A model generated the notes under the pieces. The model worked only from the letters and a program-made list of their open reading frames with translations, was not told the origin of the DNA and made no database searches. From positions 48,373 to 112,372 of the forward strand of contig NZ_JADWYX010000010.1 of assembly GCF_016786355.1 (NCBI RefSeq): 64,000 nt of DNA, written 5' to 3'. The first letter of the stretch is position 1. Each line of letters opens with the position of its first letter. Position numbers and translations under genes: made by a program. This DNA is from Frankia sp. AgB1.9. GTDB taxonomy: Bacteria > Actinomycetota > Actinomycetes > Frankiales > Frankiaceae. Positions 17,092 to 26,655 of this stretch are shown one piece after another.

Positions 17092-17994
17092 GTGCGGCCG
17101 GCGGGAGTACAGGTTGCGGGTCGCGCGCCCGGTGAGCGGTCATTCCTGAAGTGGGCCGGCGGGAAGACGCGCTATGCCGGCACCCTCGTGGCGCTGGCGC
17201 CGGAGTTCTCCGGGACGTACCGGGAGCCGTTTCTTGGCAGCGGGGCGGTGTTCTTCGAGCTCCGGCCGGCCAGGGCGGTGCTCAGCGACGCGAACGGCGA
17301 GCTCGTCGTCTGCTTTCAACAGGTTCTCCAGCAGCCTCGCGAGCTGATGGCGCTGCTCGACACGATGCCGAACACCGCCGAGTACTTCGAGCGGACGCGG
17401 CGGCGCGACCCGGCCGAGCTGTCGGAGCTGGAGCGTGCCGCCCGGGTGATCTACCTGAACAAGACCAGTTTTCGCGGGCTCTGGCGGGTCAACCGGAAGG
17501 GTGAGTTCAACACCCCGTACGGCGCCTACGACCGGCCGTACTACAACCGGGAGACGCTGTCCCGCGCCGCCGAGGCGCTGAGCGGCGCCGCCGTCGCGGA
17601 GACGGATTTCGAGACGGCCGTCGACGCCGCCGAGGCGGGTGACTGGGTCTTCCTCGACCCGCCGTATGTCCCGCTCGGCGGCTGGGCGGACTTCAAGCGG
17701 TATACGGCCGGCCAGTTCGGCGCTCAGGACCATGTCCGGCTGTGCGCGGCGATGCGGCGCGCCGACCGGCGTGGGGTGCACCTGATGCTGACGAACAGCG
17801 ACACCGATTTCGTGCGCGAGCTGTTCGGCCCGCACTTCCATGAGCTTCGGCTCCCGACGCGCCGTGACATCAACCTGGTCGGGCGCAATCGCGGCAGCTG
17901 GGACCTGGTGTTCACGAACTACGAGCCGGCCGCCGCGGCGCCCCGCCCGCCGGACCCGCGGCCGGGCTCGGGAATGGCGAGGATCGGGCCGTGA
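17092..17994 (+). CDS. DNA adenine methylase (Dam family, orphan)
   Basis: N6-adenine DNA methyltransferase of the D12/Dam class, 300 residues. In order: FLKWAGGK (18-25), SAM-binding EPFLGSGA (45-52), VLSDAN (63-68), NKTSFRGLWRVNRKGEFN, and catalytic DPPY (189-192). The GTG start is uncertain, but the conserved FLKWAGGK begins only 17 residues later. No restriction endonuclease is encoded nearby, so this is a solitary methylase; its recognition site cannot be read from sequence. The last codons overlap the GTG start of the GNAT gene (GTGA). Confidence 0.92.
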   Translation: MRPAGVQVAGRAPGERSFLKWAGGKTRYAGTLVALAPEFSGTYREPFLGSGAVFFELRPARAVLSDANGELVVCFQQVLQQPRELMALLDTMPNTAEYFERTRRRDPAELSELERAARVIYLNKTSFRGLWRVNRKGEFNTPYGAYDRPYYNRETLSRAAEALSGAAVAETDFETAVDAAEAGDWVFLDPPYVPLGGWADFKRYTAGQFGAQDHVRLCAAMRRADRRGVHLMLTNSDTDFVRELFGPHFHELRLPTRRDINLVGRNRGSWDLVFTNYEPAAAAPRPPDPRPGSGMARIGP

Positions 17995-18446
17995 GTACCG
18001 ACCAGCCAGCGGACGTCCGCCTCGAACGGGTGAGCGTCGAGGCCACGCTGGAGCTGCGACAGCGGGTGCTACGGCCGCATCTGACGCCCGCCGAGCTGGT
18101 CTTCCCGCATGACCGGGAGCCCGACACCGCGCACGTGGTCGCGCTGCTCGCGGACGGGACGGTCGTCGGGACCGCGTCGGTGCTGCACGAGGGGTCGCCC
18201 TGGGGTGCTCCCGGCTGGCGGCTGCGCGGCATGGCGACGGACGAACGGGTCCGCGGCCAGGGAATCGGCTCCAGGCTGCTGTCCGCGACGATCGACCACG
18301 TCCGTGGCCAGGGCGGCGGCCTGCTGTGGTGCAACGCCCGCGTCCGCGCGGTCCCGTTCTACCGGCGCGCCGGCCTCGAGACCCGCGGCGAGCCCTGGGA
18401 GGAACCGCTGATCGGCTCGCACATCGTCATGTGGCGCCTCATCTGA
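17991..18446 (+). CDS. GNAT-family N-acetyltransferase
   Basis: A 151-residue acetyltransferase with the acetyl-CoA loop RVRGQGIGSRLL and a C-terminal FYRRAGL segment. The GTG start overlaps the methylase stop by 4 nt, so the two are translationally coupled. It converges on the ABC permease gene with an 8-bp overlap of 3' ends. The acceptor is unknown. Confidence 0.85.
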   Translation: MSTDQPADVRLERVSVEATLELRQRVLRPHLTPAELVFPHDREPDTAHVVALLADGTVVGTASVLHEGSPWGAPGWRLRGMATDERVRGQGIGSRLLSATIDHVRGQGGGLLWCNARVRAVPFYRRAGLETRGEPWEEPLIGSHIVMWRLI

Positions 18447-19806
18447 GCGCGCCCACGGACTCGGCGTTTCCCAGCCGGACAGTGGCTCGGGCGGCGATCA
18501 GGGTCAGCGCGGCGATCGCGGCCGCGGCCACCGGTGGGACCCACAACTGGGCGTTCGGCACGAAGCCCTCGTGGCGCGCGTAGGCGAAGGGTCCGATCGT
18601 GGCGAGCGACGCGACCGCGCCGGTCAGGATGCCGACCGCCGCGATGATGGCCGATTCCGCGACGACAAAGCGATGGATCTGGCTTCGAGTGGCGCCCAAC
18701 AGCCAGAGGCGGCGCAGCTCGTCGCGACGGTCGACCAGCAGCGCCGCCGTCGAGTTGATGACCATCAACGCCGCGAAAAGACTGATCATGCCGATCACGA
18801 CGTTGTTGAGCAGGTTGATCGTGTCGGACGTCTGCTTGCTGCCGGCGGGCAGAGTGCGGCCATCAATGCTGATCAGCATGAGTCCGCCGATCGCCGTCGC
18901 CGTCAGCACGATCACCGGCGCGAGCACGCTGGACAGCCGATGGGCACGCCTCGACGTGTTGTACGCCGCGAGGTAGCCACCCGCCGCTCCACCGCGGGCG
19001 AGTAGCCAGGCGAACGGTAGCGACAGCCACCGCAGCAGCACCGGCGCGAGCAGCGCGAACCCGATCCCGACCAGGATGGCGCTGCTTCCACTTGTAGACA
19101 TCGCGGCATACGGGTCGCTGGACCGCGCGGTCACGGTGATCGTCACGATCGACGTGACGAGGCCGTAGCCGATGGCCAGAAACGCGCCGACGACGCGGTA
19201 CCAGCGCATCCCGCCCGTCTCCGCGTCGCTGTCTCGCAACGTCGCCCCGGCCGGTCCCCGCGTCGCCCGGCGGGCCGCGACCAGCGCCGCGACCGCGGCC
19301 GCGAGCAGCACGAGGGCCGCCGCGACACCCAGGGACGCCGGTCCGGCCTGGAAGGTCACCGTGGCGGCGACGATCCGGCCGCGCAGCAGGCCGAGCAGCG
19401 CCCTCCCGGTGCCGGCCGCGATCACGGCGCCGATCAGCGCTCCGGCGAGCGCGACGGCGAGCGCCTCCCGGACGATCAGCCGGCGGGCCTGGCGGGGCGT
19501 GGCGCCGATGGTGCGCAGCAGCCCGATCTCCCCCGCCCGCCGCGTCGCGGTGAGCCCCACCGTCGAGGCGACCGAGAACAGGACGATCAGCGTCCCCCAG
19601 CCGCCGACGACGGCACCCATGATCAGCAAGGTCTCCCGGTCGTCGCCCCGGGCCGCGCCACCGCCGTGACCGGCGAGCGCCGTCTCCACCAACGTCGCGA
19701 ACGAGCCGATGAGCGTGGTTCCCAGCAGCACCGCCAGAAAGGTCGCCGTCGACGCCGTCAGCCGATGCCGCAGCGAACGCAGCGCGAGCCCGGTCAGACC
19801 GCTCAT
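18439..19806 (-). CDS. FtsX-type ABC transporter permease
   Basis: A 455-residue integral membrane protein with about ten hydrophobic segments and two FtsX-like domains, each with a long loop. The segment GLLRTIGATPRQ is the family's coupling region, repeated as RRLWLLGATRSQIHR in the second half. Its start overlaps the ATPase stop by 4 nt (ATGA). MacB/bacitracin-type exporters of this kind move lipids or peptides, or remove antimicrobials; no sensor kinase or regulator is adjacent. Confidence 0.88.
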   Translation of the reverse strand: MSGLTGLALRSLRHRLTASTATFLAVLLGTTLIGSFATLVETALAGHGGGAARGDDRETLLIMGAVVGGWGTLIVLFSVASTVGLTATRRAGEIGLLRTIGATPRQARRLIVREALAVALAGALIGAVIAAGTGRALLGLLRGRIVAATVTFQAGPASLGVAAALVLLAAAVAALVAARRATRGPAGATLRDSDAETGGMRWYRVVGAFLAIGYGLVTSIVTITVTARSSDPYAAMSTSGSSAILVGIGFALLAPVLLRWLSLPFAWLLARGGAAGGYLAAYNTSRRAHRLSSVLAPVIVLTATAIGGLMLISIDGRTLPAGSKQTSDTINLLNNVVIGMISLFAALMVINSTAALLVDRRDELRRLWLLGATRSQIHRFVVAESAIIAAVGILTGAVASLATIGPFAYARHEGFVPNAQLWVPPVAAAAIAALTLIAARATVRLGNAESVGALR

Positions 19807-20555
19807 GACCGCACCACCAGGCCGTCGAGGTGGGTCTGCTGGGCGGACACGGACTCGACGGTCGGCGAGTCGATGCGGCCCGCGACCCGGCCGTCGACAA
19901 GAAAGACCACGGCGTCCGCGTGGGCGGCGGCGATCGGGTCATGGGTGACCATGACGAGGGTCTGGCCCAGGTCGTCGACGCAGGAACGCAGCAGGGTGAG
20001 GACCTCGCGGGCCGTCGTCGAGTCGAGCGCGCCGGTCGGCTCGTCGGCCAGGACGATCGCCGGGTCGTTGACCAGGGCACGCGCGATCGCGACCCGCTGC
20101 CGCTGGCCGCCGGACAGCCGCGCCGGCAGCTGGCCCGCCCGATCGGCGAGGCCGACCTGGTCGAGCAGGCCACGCACCAGGGCCCGGTCGGGGCGGCGCC
20201 CGGCCAGGCGGCGGGGCAGGCCGACGTTCTGCTCGGCCGTCAGGTACGGCATCAGGTGGAAGTCCTGGAAGACGAACCCGATCCGGTCGCGGCGCAGCCG
20301 GGTCCGCCGGTCCTCGTCCCAGTCGGTGACGTCGGCCCCGGCCAGCAGCACCCGGCCGCCGGTCGGCCGTTCGACCCCGCCGACGCAGGCGAGGAAGGTG
20401 GACTTGCCCGAGCCGGAAGGACCCATCAACGCGGTGAACGTCCCCCGCGGGACCGTCAGGTCGACGCCCGCGAGGGCGGGCACCATTTCGGCGCCTTGAC
20501 CGAATGTTCGGGTCAGGTCCCTGGTCTCCAAGGCCGCGATCGCCGGGGCGGACAT
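19803..20555 (-). CDS. ABC transporter ATP-binding protein (MacB/LolD type)
   Basis: A 250-residue ATPase partnering the FtsX-type permease. Walker A GPSGSGKST near residue 45, LSGGQRQRVAIARAL, Walker B IVLADEPTGALD and switch MVTHD are canonical for the MacB/LolD subfamily, including the DEPTGALD signature. ATG 20555 follows TGGAGCGACC. It is first in the two-gene exporter operon. Confidence 0.92.
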   Translation of the reverse strand: MSAPAIAALETRDLTRTFGQGAEMVPALAGVDLTVPRGTFTALMGPSGSGKSTFLACVGGVERPTGGRVLLAGADVTDWDEDRRTRLRRDRIGFVFQDFHLMPYLTAEQNVGLPRRLAGRRPDRALVRGLLDQVGLADRAGQLPARLSGGQRQRVAIARALVNDPAIVLADEPTGALDSTTAREVLTLLRSCVDDLGQTLVMVTHDPIAAAHADAVVFLVDGRVAGRIDSPTVESVSAQQTHLDGLVVRS

Positions 20556-20684
20556 GGTCGCTCCAGGTGGGTGTTGGTGTTCCGTAAAGGGACGCCACCC
20601 ACGCTAGGAATGCGATGCCCGCCCTTCGATGGGCCTGGGCCGCCGACCTGGGTAGGGCTAAGCCCACCACCCGCGACCGGCGAC

Positions 20685-21299
20685 TCAGCCGGACTTGGCC
20701 GCGACCCCCTCGTAAAGGAATGACGCGACCGCGGGCCGCCCGAGGCCGCGACGGTCAATGGTCTGCACCGTCAGACCGGCCTTCTCAAGGAGCGCGTCGA
20801 TCGGCCGGTTGAGATGGCAACCGCCGAAAAGGCGCCGCCAGAGCGGAGTGAACTGGTCCTGCCGGCGGGCGACGTTGGGCTCCGGTGACCGTCCATGTTC
20901 GAGGAAGTGCAACGTGCCGCCGGGCCGCAGCACCCGGTGTACCTCGCTCAACGCCCGCTCGGCGTCGGGGATCGTGCAGAGGCTGAACGTCACCAGCGCG
21001 TGGTCGACCGATTCGGCGGCGAGGGCCAGCTCCTCGCCGTTGTCCCCGACGAACTCCACTGGGAAGCTCGCCGCCGCGATGCGCCCGGCGGCGAGCCTGA
21101 CGCCCACCTGCGCCGGCTCGACGGCCAGCAGGCGGGTGACGCCGGCCGGCAGATGCGGAAGGTTGCGCCCAGACCCGAACCCGAGTTCTAGCACCTCGCC
21201 GGACAGGCCTTCGACGACGCGCGCCCGGATCGGCTCCATGGGTCGGCCAAGCGTGAGGTTGGTGAGTCGCGGCAACACCTGGTCGCCATAAAAGCCCAT
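20685..21299 (-). CDS. Class I SAM-dependent methyltransferase
   Basis: A 204-residue small-molecule methyltransferase with SAM motif VLELGFGSGRNLPHL, acidic loop LLAVEPA, and the methyltransferase-11 features VTFSLCTIPD and EVHRVLRPGGTLHFLEHG. The frame is open further upstream, but ATG 21299 follows TAGGAGCGGCA and MGFYGDQVLPR is the usual beginning of this group. It stands alone between the ABC exporter and the kinase gene. The substrate is unknown. Confidence 0.85.
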   Translation of the reverse strand: MGFYGDQVLPRLTNLTLGRPMEPIRARVVEGLSGEVLELGFGSGRNLPHLPAGVTRLLAVEPAQVGVRLAAGRIAAASFPVEFVGDNGEELALAAESVDHALVTFSLCTIPDAERALSEVHRVLRPGGTLHFLEHGRSPEPNVARRQDQFTPLWRRLFGGCHLNRPIDALLEKAGLTVQTIDRRGLGRPAVASFLYEGVAAKSG

Positions 21300-21437
21300 T
21301 GCCGCTCCTAGTGGCCGCAGACCGCCAGTTTCCGGCAACGGACGGCGACCGTCCACGAAAGCGGGCCGCACTGGGCCGCGCCTACCGGGTGCCGACGACG
21401 AGACCGGCGCCGCCAGCACCCCGGTGCGGTCTCGCGG

Positions 21438-24400
21438 CTACTGCCCCCAGGCGACGACGGACTCGCCGACGCCGGCGGCGTTCTTCGCGGCCACAGTGAC
21501 CCGGAAATACGGGTCAGCGGCGGTCGGAGCGGTACGGGTGTAGCTGTGGCCCGAGATCGTGTAGGTGTCCGAGGTGACACCGGACGGGCTGGTCCGGAAA
21601 ACGGTCACGACATACGTCAGGTTGACCGCGTTACCGCCGACGTTCGCCGGGACAGCCCAGTTGACGATCAGATGACCGTGGCCGTCCGGGATCGCCAGGA
21701 TGCCGGTCGGCGGGCCAGGCGGGACACAGCCAAGGGCCTGCGCCGCCGCCGACGGTTCCGACAGGCCGCCGGGCCCGCTGGCCCGGACACTGGCGGTCAT
21801 CTGGCCGCAGCCGTCAACCGGGACCTGGAAGATCCCTGGCTTCGACAGCGTGCGCGTCCCGCCCGGAGTCGAGGTCACCTGGTAGGACGTCACGGGGCCG
21901 CCGTTGAACGGAGCGATGATCGTCACCGTCACGCCGCCCGGCACCGACTGCAGGAACAGGCCCGGCACGCCCGGCTGGTTCCCCGGGGGGACCGGCGGAG
22001 TGGTGGCCGCGTCGGTCGGGCTGGCCGACGCGGCGGGGCTGCCGGTCGTCGCGACCGCAGGCAGGCTCGCGGCCGGCGTCGGCGCGGGAACGCTCGCCGA
22101 GGGCGTGAGGCCGACGACCGTCGCCGTCGACGCGCCGCCGGACGAGCTCAGCAGGATCGGCACCAGCGTGGCGATCAGCGCGACGACTGCGGCGACCAGG
22201 ATCGTCACGTTCCGGCGTCGCCGGGCGCCGCGGCGGACCGCGGCCGCCCTGGCCCGGGCGCCGGGCTGGCCGGGCAGCAACAGCTGCATCGTCGGGGCGC
22301 TGTCCACCGACAGCCCGGGGTGATCACTCGCTGGGGGCAGCTCGACCGGCTCCGTCGGCGGTGCTTCCGTGGGGGTGGCGGAGGCGATCGCGGGGGCGGC
22401 CAGCTCGGGGAGCCGTTGGCCTACCGGCTGGAAGGGCTCCAGCTCGGTGGACGGGCGAGCCGGCGGCGTCGGCGGCTGCTCCGAACCGACCAGGGCGACC
22501 TCGGTGCCGGTCGTGCGCGCCACCGGCGCACTCACCGCGGGTTCGAGATCGACCTCGCCGTCCCACAGTGCGTGCAGCTCGGCGAACCGGATGGGCGGCA
22601 GGGCCGGCTCCGACCGGCCACCCGTCTCCTGAATCCAGTCCGGGCCCACGTCGATGACACCGTCGACGTCGATCTCGTTGTCGGCGGCGCGGGCGGCGAG
22701 AACCCCGGGCGGAAGCAGCTCGGCAAGCGCGGCGGCAGGGTCCGGCCAGGGCGCGAGGACCAGCTCGGTTCCGGGACCGGGCGAGGCCGCCTCGTCCCGC
22801 GACGGCGTCGCCGCGGCGGCCAGACTGGCCACGGTGGCGTCGCCGTAGGTCACCTCCGACGGATCCGGGTTGTCGTCTCCGGGGTCGTCGTCGCTCGGGT
22901 AACCGATGCTCAGATGGATGTCACTCGGGTGGTCATCACTCGGCTGGTCGGCCGACTTCGGCCCAGCCGGGCCGGTGATGGCGCGGATCGAGATCGGGCC
23001 GGTCAGAACCGGGGCGGCGGTCTGGTCCGCGGGCACATCGCTCTCGGCCGGCACGCTAATCGGGCGGGGACCGGTCGACAGGACGAGCTCGGACCCCACC
23101 GCGGCCGGGACCGGCGCCTCGACCGCGGGCGGGGCACCGACGTCGGCGAGCTTCGCGACCGTGACCTCCGCGGCCGCGACCTCGGCAACGGTGATCTCCG
23201 CGACGTCCGCGCCGATCTGGTCGTCGTCGAGAAGGTCCTCGAAAGCGATGTCGACGTCGCGCAGCGGCGCCACGGCCGAAGCCTCGACGCCCCGCCCGAC
23301 CCCCACTCCGGGGACGGACTCGACGCTCGGGCCGGAGGCGGGGTCGACGTCCGGGTCGTCCTTCGAGCCGACGCCCGCGGCGACGGCAGGGAAGGCCCCG
23401 ACGACGTCGGCGAACACCGAGCCGGCACCGTCGTCGGCCGGATCCAGGTCGGTCAGCGGGGCGAACAGCGGATCGACGACCTGGGCCTCGGGGGCCAGGT
23501 CAACCGGCTCCCGATCGAGCGGCCCGAGATCCGCCGGCTGGGCGTCGGCGCGCTGTGGGTCGGCCGGCTCGGTGTCTGAGGCGCCGAGGTCTGACGGCTC
23601 CAGTGGGGACACGGTGCCCAGCGCCTCGCCGATCGAGCCGAGAACGGGCACCCAGTCGTCCCACGAGTCGACGCCCGAGGCCTGCGCTGAGGCGCCGGTC
23701 AGGGGCTCGGCCGGTAGCTCGGCGACCAGCTCGCCCGCCAGCGGCACGTCGATCACGGCGGGGGCCGGACCTGCGTCCACACCCTCCAATGCCCCTTCGG
23801 GGGCGAGGTTGGTGAGGACCCCGGGGTCCAGGCCGGCCTGCTCGGTCTCGACCGCTGCCGGGTCCACGGTCTCCCGCGAGGCGACCGGCAGCATCAGCGG
23901 GAACGGGACGTCGGGCGTGGCGACGGCCTCGTCCGCTGAGGGCGCGGCCGGGCCCGGAACGCTCCGAGCCTGCGCCTCAGGCGCCACGTCGGCCACGAAC
24001 TCCGGCCCGGCCCCGGTCGCTGGCACGCCGGCGAACGCCGACGCGGCCTCAACCATGGGCTCGGGTGCCACTGACGACTCGGGCTCAACCGAGGGCCTAA
24101 CTTCAACCGGCAGCCCGGCCTCAGCGGCCGGCGCGGCGGCGAACGCCGACACGGCCTCGAACGCCGGAACGGACTCGGACGGCGGCACGGCCTCAACCTG
24201 CGGCACGTCGGGGAACGCCGGCACGGCCTCGACCGGCAACACGTCGGCGGACGCCGACACAGCCTCAGCCGGCGGCACGTCGGCGGGCGTCGGCACGACG
24301 GCCTCGACCAACGGCGCCGCCGGTGGCGCCGGAACCGCGGCGATCGGAACCGGCTGAGCCGGCACCGGTCGCGGCGCCGGCGGCGCGATGGCGGCCGGCG

Positions 24401-25523
24401 GCTCCCAGGAGATCCGTGCGGGCGGCGCGCTCGGCTCGGCGGCGGCCGGCGGCTCGGCGGCCGGCCGGACCGGGCCCGGCGGCAGCGCGAGGCGACGCTC
24501 GGGCGCACGGGAGCTGAGGCGGCCGGCGGACTTCTCGCCCATCAGCGTGAGCAGCAGGTCGCCGGCGGACGGCCGCTCGCCGGGTTCCTTGCTGAAGGCC
24601 GCGCGAACCAGCGGGGCCAGGTCGGGCGGCAGCGCGCCGAGGTCGGGGACGTCGTGGGTGACCCGGTGCAGCAGTTGCTCGGGGGTGCCGTCGCCGAACG
24701 GCGGCGCCCCGCTCGCGGCGAACGTCATGACCGCCGCCCAGGCGAAGACGTCGGCGGCCGGACCGACCTCCTCGCCACGAGCCTGTTCGGGCGCCATGTA
24801 ACCAGGGGTGCCGATCTGGCCGGCCTCCGGCGCCGCCTGCCCGCGCCGGCCGCGGCCGCGGCCCCTGCCGCTCCGCCCGTGCTGCTGGCCGGCGGCCTGT
24901 CCGCCGAAGCCGTTGGCGATCCCAAAGTCGATCACTCGCGGCCCGGACGGGCCAAGCAGCACGTTGCCGGGCTTGAGGTCATGGTGGGCGATGCCGGCAC
25001 CGTGGATCGCGGTCAGCGCGGCGGCCATGCCGACCGCGAGCCGGGCCAGGTCGCCGGTGCCGAGCGGCCCGCCCGCGTTCACGGCGGCGCGCAGCGTGGG
25101 ACCGGGCACGAACTCGGTGACCAGGTAGGGCAGCGCCGCGTCCGGGTCGGCGTCGAGCACCGCCGCGGTGTAGGCCTCCTCGACCTGGCGGGCGTGCGCG
25201 GTCTCGGCCCGGAACCGCTCGCGGAACTCGGGGTCCCGGGCGTACTCGGACTGGATGACCTTGACCGCGACCCGCCGGCCGTCGACCGATTCGCCGAGGT
25301 AGACGATGCCCATTCCGCCCTCGCCGAGCAGGCGCAGGACGCGGTAGTCGCCGACGAACGCGGGATCCTTCGGGCGGCGAGGAAGACCCGGCTCGGGCTC
25401 GGGGAGCGCGAGCGGCACGCCCTCGTCGAGCTCCCGGGCGCGGGGGGCGCGACGCGTCAGCAGCCCCACGGAACCACCCGACGGTACGGAACCACCCAAT
25501 GACACGGAGCCACCTGACGACAC
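21438..25523 (-). CDS. Ser/Thr protein kinase with fibronectin-III extracellular repeats
   Basis: A 1361-residue membrane receptor-type kinase. The kinase domain (~58-315) has glycine loop GEGGMG (67-72), K88, catalytic D182 and N187 (HHDLKPGN), DFG (199-201) and GTPGYMAPE (238-246). The usual HRD Arg is His181. A ~750-residue acidic Pro/Ala/Val-rich linker follows, then one transmembrane helix near 1101-1126 after a basic RRGARRRR stretch. The outside part carries a Ser/Ala/Pro spacer and two fibronectin-III-like domains. Start is uncertain: GTG codons recur in an 18-bp tandem repeat at the 5' end. Long open frames on the opposite strand here are codon-bias shadows. Confidence 0.9.
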   Translation of the reverse strand: MSSGGSVSLGGSVPSGGSVGLLTRRAPRARELDEGVPLALPEPEPGLPRRPKDPAFVGDYRVLRLLGEGGMGIVYLGESVDGRRVAVKVIQSEYARDPEFRERFRAETAHARQVEEAYTAAVLDADPDAALPYLVTEFVPGPTLRAAVNAGGPLGTGDLARLAVGMAAALTAIHGAGIAHHDLKPGNVLLGPSGPRVIDFGIANGFGGQAAGQQHGRSGRGRGRGRRGQAAPEAGQIGTPGYMAPEQARGEEVGPAADVFAWAAVMTFAASGAPPFGDGTPEQLLHRVTHDVPDLGALPPDLAPLVRAAFSKEPGERPSAGDLLLTLMGEKSAGRLSSRAPERRLALPPGPVRPAAEPPAAAEPSAPPARISWEPPAAIAPPAPRPVPAQPVPIAAVPAPPAAPLVEAVVPTPADVPPAEAVSASADVLPVEAVPAFPDVPQVEAVPPSESVPAFEAVSAFAAAPAAEAGLPVEVRPSVEPESSVAPEPMVEAASAFAGVPATGAGPEFVADVAPEAQARSVPGPAAPSADEAVATPDVPFPLMLPVASRETVDPAAVETEQAGLDPGVLTNLAPEGALEGVDAGPAPAVIDVPLAGELVAELPAEPLTGASAQASGVDSWDDWVPVLGSIGEALGTVSPLEPSDLGASDTEPADPQRADAQPADLGPLDREPVDLAPEAQVVDPLFAPLTDLDPADDGAGSVFADVVGAFPAVAAGVGSKDDPDVDPASGPSVESVPGVGVGRGVEASAVAPLRDVDIAFEDLLDDDQIGADVAEITVAEVAAAEVTVAKLADVGAPPAVEAPVPAAVGSELVLSTGPRPISVPAESDVPADQTAAPVLTGPISIRAITGPAGPKSADQPSDDHPSDIHLSIGYPSDDDPGDDNPDPSEVTYGDATVASLAAAATPSRDEAASPGPGTELVLAPWPDPAAALAELLPPGVLAARAADNEIDVDGVIDVGPDWIQETGGRSEPALPPIRFAELHALWDGEVDLEPAVSAPVARTTGTEVALVGSEQPPTPPARPSTELEPFQPVGQRLPELAAPAIASATPTEAPPTEPVELPPASDHPGLSVDSAPTMQLLLPGQPGARARAAAVRRGARRRRNVTILVAAVVALIATLVPILLSSSGGASTATVVGLTPSASVPAPTPAASLPAVATTGSPAASASPTDAATTPPVPPGNQPGVPGLFLQSVPGGVTVTIIAPFNGGPVTSYQVTSTPGGTRTLSKPGIFQVPVDGCGQMTASVRASGPGGLSEPSAAAQALGCVPPGPPTGILAIPDGHGHLIVNWAVPANVGGNAVNLTYVVTVFRTSPSGVTSDTYTISGHSYTRTAPTAADPYFRVTVAAKNAAGVGESVVAWGQ

Positions 25524-25538
25524 GGAGCCACCCGACGA
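25467..25538. repeat. Four 18-bp tandem repeats at the kinase 5' end
   Basis: Units at 25467, 25485, 25503 and 25521 follow CACGGARCCACCYGACGR on the plus strand. On the coding strand they spell GGTGGCTCCGTG plus six variable bases, encoding GGSVxx, and they provide alternative in-frame GTG start codons for the kinase. Confidence 0.85.
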
Positions 25539-25994
25539 CCGGTCAGCGGCATCCAGCGGGCGGCACGGTCGGCGAGATCACGATCCCGACGTCGCAAGGT
25601 TCCTCCCCACCCGGAGCGTGAACCGGCGGAGCGCACCGACCCACGTGTGGTCATCGGGGCAAAATGCTGCGCGGTCGCAGCGTTCATCGCACGCCTCGAA
25701 TGACCAGAATTTTGCACAGACCGGCGCAGACCCGGTCGGCCCGCCCGGCCATCCTGCCGGCAGGTCCGCCCGCCACCAGGACTGTTGCGCCGCTGGTGTT
25801 GGCCAGATTCGGCAACGGCGTCCGAATCGTGGGTGATGGATGAGATAGAGCCCATGGGTGGACACCCGAAAGGGTAGCAATAGGGCCAATGGAGCGTCCT
25901 CGTCCACCTCCCGATCGGCCGCATACATCGGGACGCGACGGGCATCGAGGGACGGATTGGCCTGAATCTGGGCGGGGTCGGCCCGCATCGTCGG
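25524..25994. other. 471-bp spacer between kinase and hypothetical gene
   Basis: Divergent promoter region for the kinase (minus) and the hypothetical protein (plus). Open frames crossing it have no recognisable product. Apart from the end of the 18-bp repeat array I see nothing definite. Confidence 0.5.
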
Positions 25995-26591
25995 GTGACC
26001 AGGCTGCACACTGTGGCGGTGCCGGGACTGCTGCCACCCCCCTCCGCCGGTTTCCCCGTCTACGGTCTGCGTCGCGGGTTGCTGGAGCCGCGATGGCTCG
26101 AGCTGTGGGATACCTGGCGCCCGCGGTCGGAGCAGGTCTGGCGAGTAAGCCTCGGGCACGGCGACGCGACGCATGCGGGACCACGGGTCATCGTGACGAC
26201 GGTGCCGCGGTTGCCGGCGATGCAGGTCGGTGAGGTGGGCTACGGACCGACCGTCGCCGACGACGCGATCGGCTGGGCGCAGCAGAGCATGCTGCACGCC
26301 GTCGCTCCGCCGTTCCCGATGGACTCGGCAGACCGGCAGGAATGGTGGCGCTACCAGCTGGAGCTGGCCGGCTGGCTGTCCACCAACCTCGACGCCGAGG
26401 ACTGGACGACGATGTACATCCCGGTCGACGGTCAGCCGCTGCCGTTCCTGCTTCGCCAGCACGGCCCGGCCTGGGCGGCGTTCGCGGAAGTCGAGACCGG
26501 ATGGATCGCGATCGACGGTATTCACCGCAGCGCCGTCGGTCTCGCGCTGGAGACCGTCCCGGTGGCGGCCTACGTTCCGATGGCCGTCTGA
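25995..26591 (+). CDS. Hypothetical protein
   Basis: A 198-residue soluble protein with strongly GC-biased third positions, so likely real, but no family was recognised. Trp-rich segments (LELWDTWRPRSEQVW, EWWRYQLELAGWLS) and a C-terminal part (TMYIPVDGQPLPFLLRQHG, WIAIDGIHRSAVGLAL) suggest a compact alpha/beta fold. There is no signal peptide or membrane helix. The GTG start is the first plausible one. It is convergent with the EAL protein. Confidence 0.7.
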   Translation: MTRLHTVAVPGLLPPPSAGFPVYGLRRGLLEPRWLELWDTWRPRSEQVWRVSLGHGDATHAGPRVIVTTVPRLPAMQVGEVGYGPTVADDAIGWAQQSMLHAVAPPFPMDSADRQEWWRYQLELAGWLSTNLDAEDWTTMYIPVDGQPLPFLLRQHGPAWAAFAEVETGWIAIDGIHRSAVGLALETVPVAAYVPMAV

Positions 26592-26655
26592 TCTCGGCCG
26601 ACGTGTCCCACTTGCCGGTTACGGACCGTTATCGCTGGAGATTGGCGGACTAGCG

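Noticed and set aside
16850-17143. Extended N-terminus of the TIM-barrel protein
   Set aside because: The upstream part of the frame is Arg/Pro/Ala-rich, overlaps the divergent methylase start, and ATG 16849 has a strong ribosome binding site.
21546-24357. Plus-strand open frames of 677 and 483 codons inside the kinase gene
   Set aside because: They oppose the low-complexity linker of the kinase and show only compositional Arg/Gly or Ser/Thr/Ala bias.
25578-26525. A 315-codon minus-strand frame opposite the hypothetical gene 25995-26591
   Set aside because: The plus-strand frame has better third-position GC bias and a coherent Trp-rich protein; the minus-strand frame looks compositional.
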